Assembly (NCBI GenBank): GCA_030647575.1
Contig: JAUSJS010000151.1
Span: 1 to 5,198 of the forward strand
Length of the DNA: 5,198 bases
Direction: 5' to 3'
Origin: Candidatus Limnocylindrales bacterium
GTDB lineage: Bacteria; Chloroflexota; Limnocylindria; Limnocylindrales; CSP1-4
Shown here: one piece after another, positions 4,982-5,198 of the stretch
Layout: each line of letters opens with the position of its first letter
How positions within the stretch are numbered: the stretch's first letter is position 1
The notes under the pieces: generated by a model
What the model was told of the DNA's origin: nothing
What the model saw: only the letters and a program-made list of their open reading frames with translations
Database searches by the model: none
Translations under genes and position numbers: made by a program

Positions 4982-4991
4982 TGCGCACCCC

Positions 4992-5198
4992 ATGACGACA
5001 TCGCCTCCCCTGCCCTCTCTCACGGTCGAGGAGGTCCCGATCGATGACCTCCGGCCGGATCCCGCCAACCCGCGCCGGATCAGCGACGACGAACTCGAGG
5101 CGCTCACCCGGAGCCTCCGCGAGGTCGGTTTCGTCCAGCCCGTCCTGGCCCGACGCGATGACGGCATCGAGGTCGGCGGCCACCAGCGCCTGGTCGCG
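4992..5198 (+). CDS. ParB-like nuclease-domain protein, N-terminal part (runs off the window)
   Basis: The first 69 residues are visible. After a short Pro/Ser lead they follow the ParB/RepB/Spo0J N-terminal domain: strand and helix VEEVPIDDLRPDPANPRRIS (about 12-31), helix DELEALTRSLREVGFVQPV (about 33-51), a strand, and GGHQRLVA (62-69), the site equivalent to the 'G.(E/H).R..A' nucleotide-binding motif. The DPANPRR..D.EL..L..S(I/L).E.GFVQPV form with GGHQR, rather than GERR, is typical of the ParB domain that fronts phage and island DNA methyltransferases, so a methylase domain may follow. A plasmid-type partition protein is the alternative. It is divergent from the 61-residue gene and likely transcribed from the 60-base gap between them. 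Whether the rest of the gene is intact cannot be seen. Confidence 0.85.
   Translation, partial: MTTSPPLPSLTVEEVPIDDLRPDPANPRRISDDELEALTRSLREVGFVQPVLARRDDGIEVGGHQRLVA

Noticed and set aside
4932..5183. N-terminal extension of the minus-strand gene to 145 residues
   Set aside because: It is antisense to the ParB-domain motifs, and a promoter-like sequence precedes the internal ATG at 4931.

Overview
The DNA is GC-rich, with coding regions strongly biased to G or C at third codon positions. Start codons are mixed (ATG and GTG) and Shine-Dalgarno sites are weak. This fits a high-GC free-living bacterium, for example a soil or freshwater Chloroflexota (Limnocylindria-like) or an actinomycete. That placement is an impression from composition and the style of the aconitase, not a demonstrated assignment.

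The window has two unlike halves. Bases 1 to about 3170 are ordinary chromosome: the 5' end of a possible gene on the minus strand (1-95) divergent from a complete, intact-looking aconitase gene (acnA, 175-3036), followed by GC-rich stem-loops that could end its transcription. Bases 3171-3369 are a gene-free boundary with further palindromes, a plausible promoter and an overlapping operator-like inverted repeat.

Bases 3370 to 5198 look like the replication part of a prophage, integrative element or plasmid-like island. In order they hold: a broken primase-polymerase gene whose first 26 residues and C-terminal domain survive in different frames while the catalytic core is gone (3370-3757); a 52-codon ORF joined to it by an ATGA overlap (3754-3912); a 260-residue protein joined to that by a GTGA overlap and resembling phage replication initiators with a winged helix, a serine-rich linker and a small C-terminal domain (3909-4691); a hairpin between convergent genes; a 61-residue charged protein on the minus strand (4746-4931); and, divergent from it, the start of a gene with a ParB-type nuclease domain that runs off the window (4992-5198).

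The most notable observation is that the replication cassette keeps its gene order and overlapping start/stop codons although the primase has lost its core, and the small ORF after it may be a similar remnant of a helicase or ATPase gene. This may be decay of an integrated element, or a slimmed-down element that relies on replication enzymes supplied in trans. The sequence alone does not decide between these. No CRISPR array, tRNA, rRNA, integrase or intact insertion sequence was seen.
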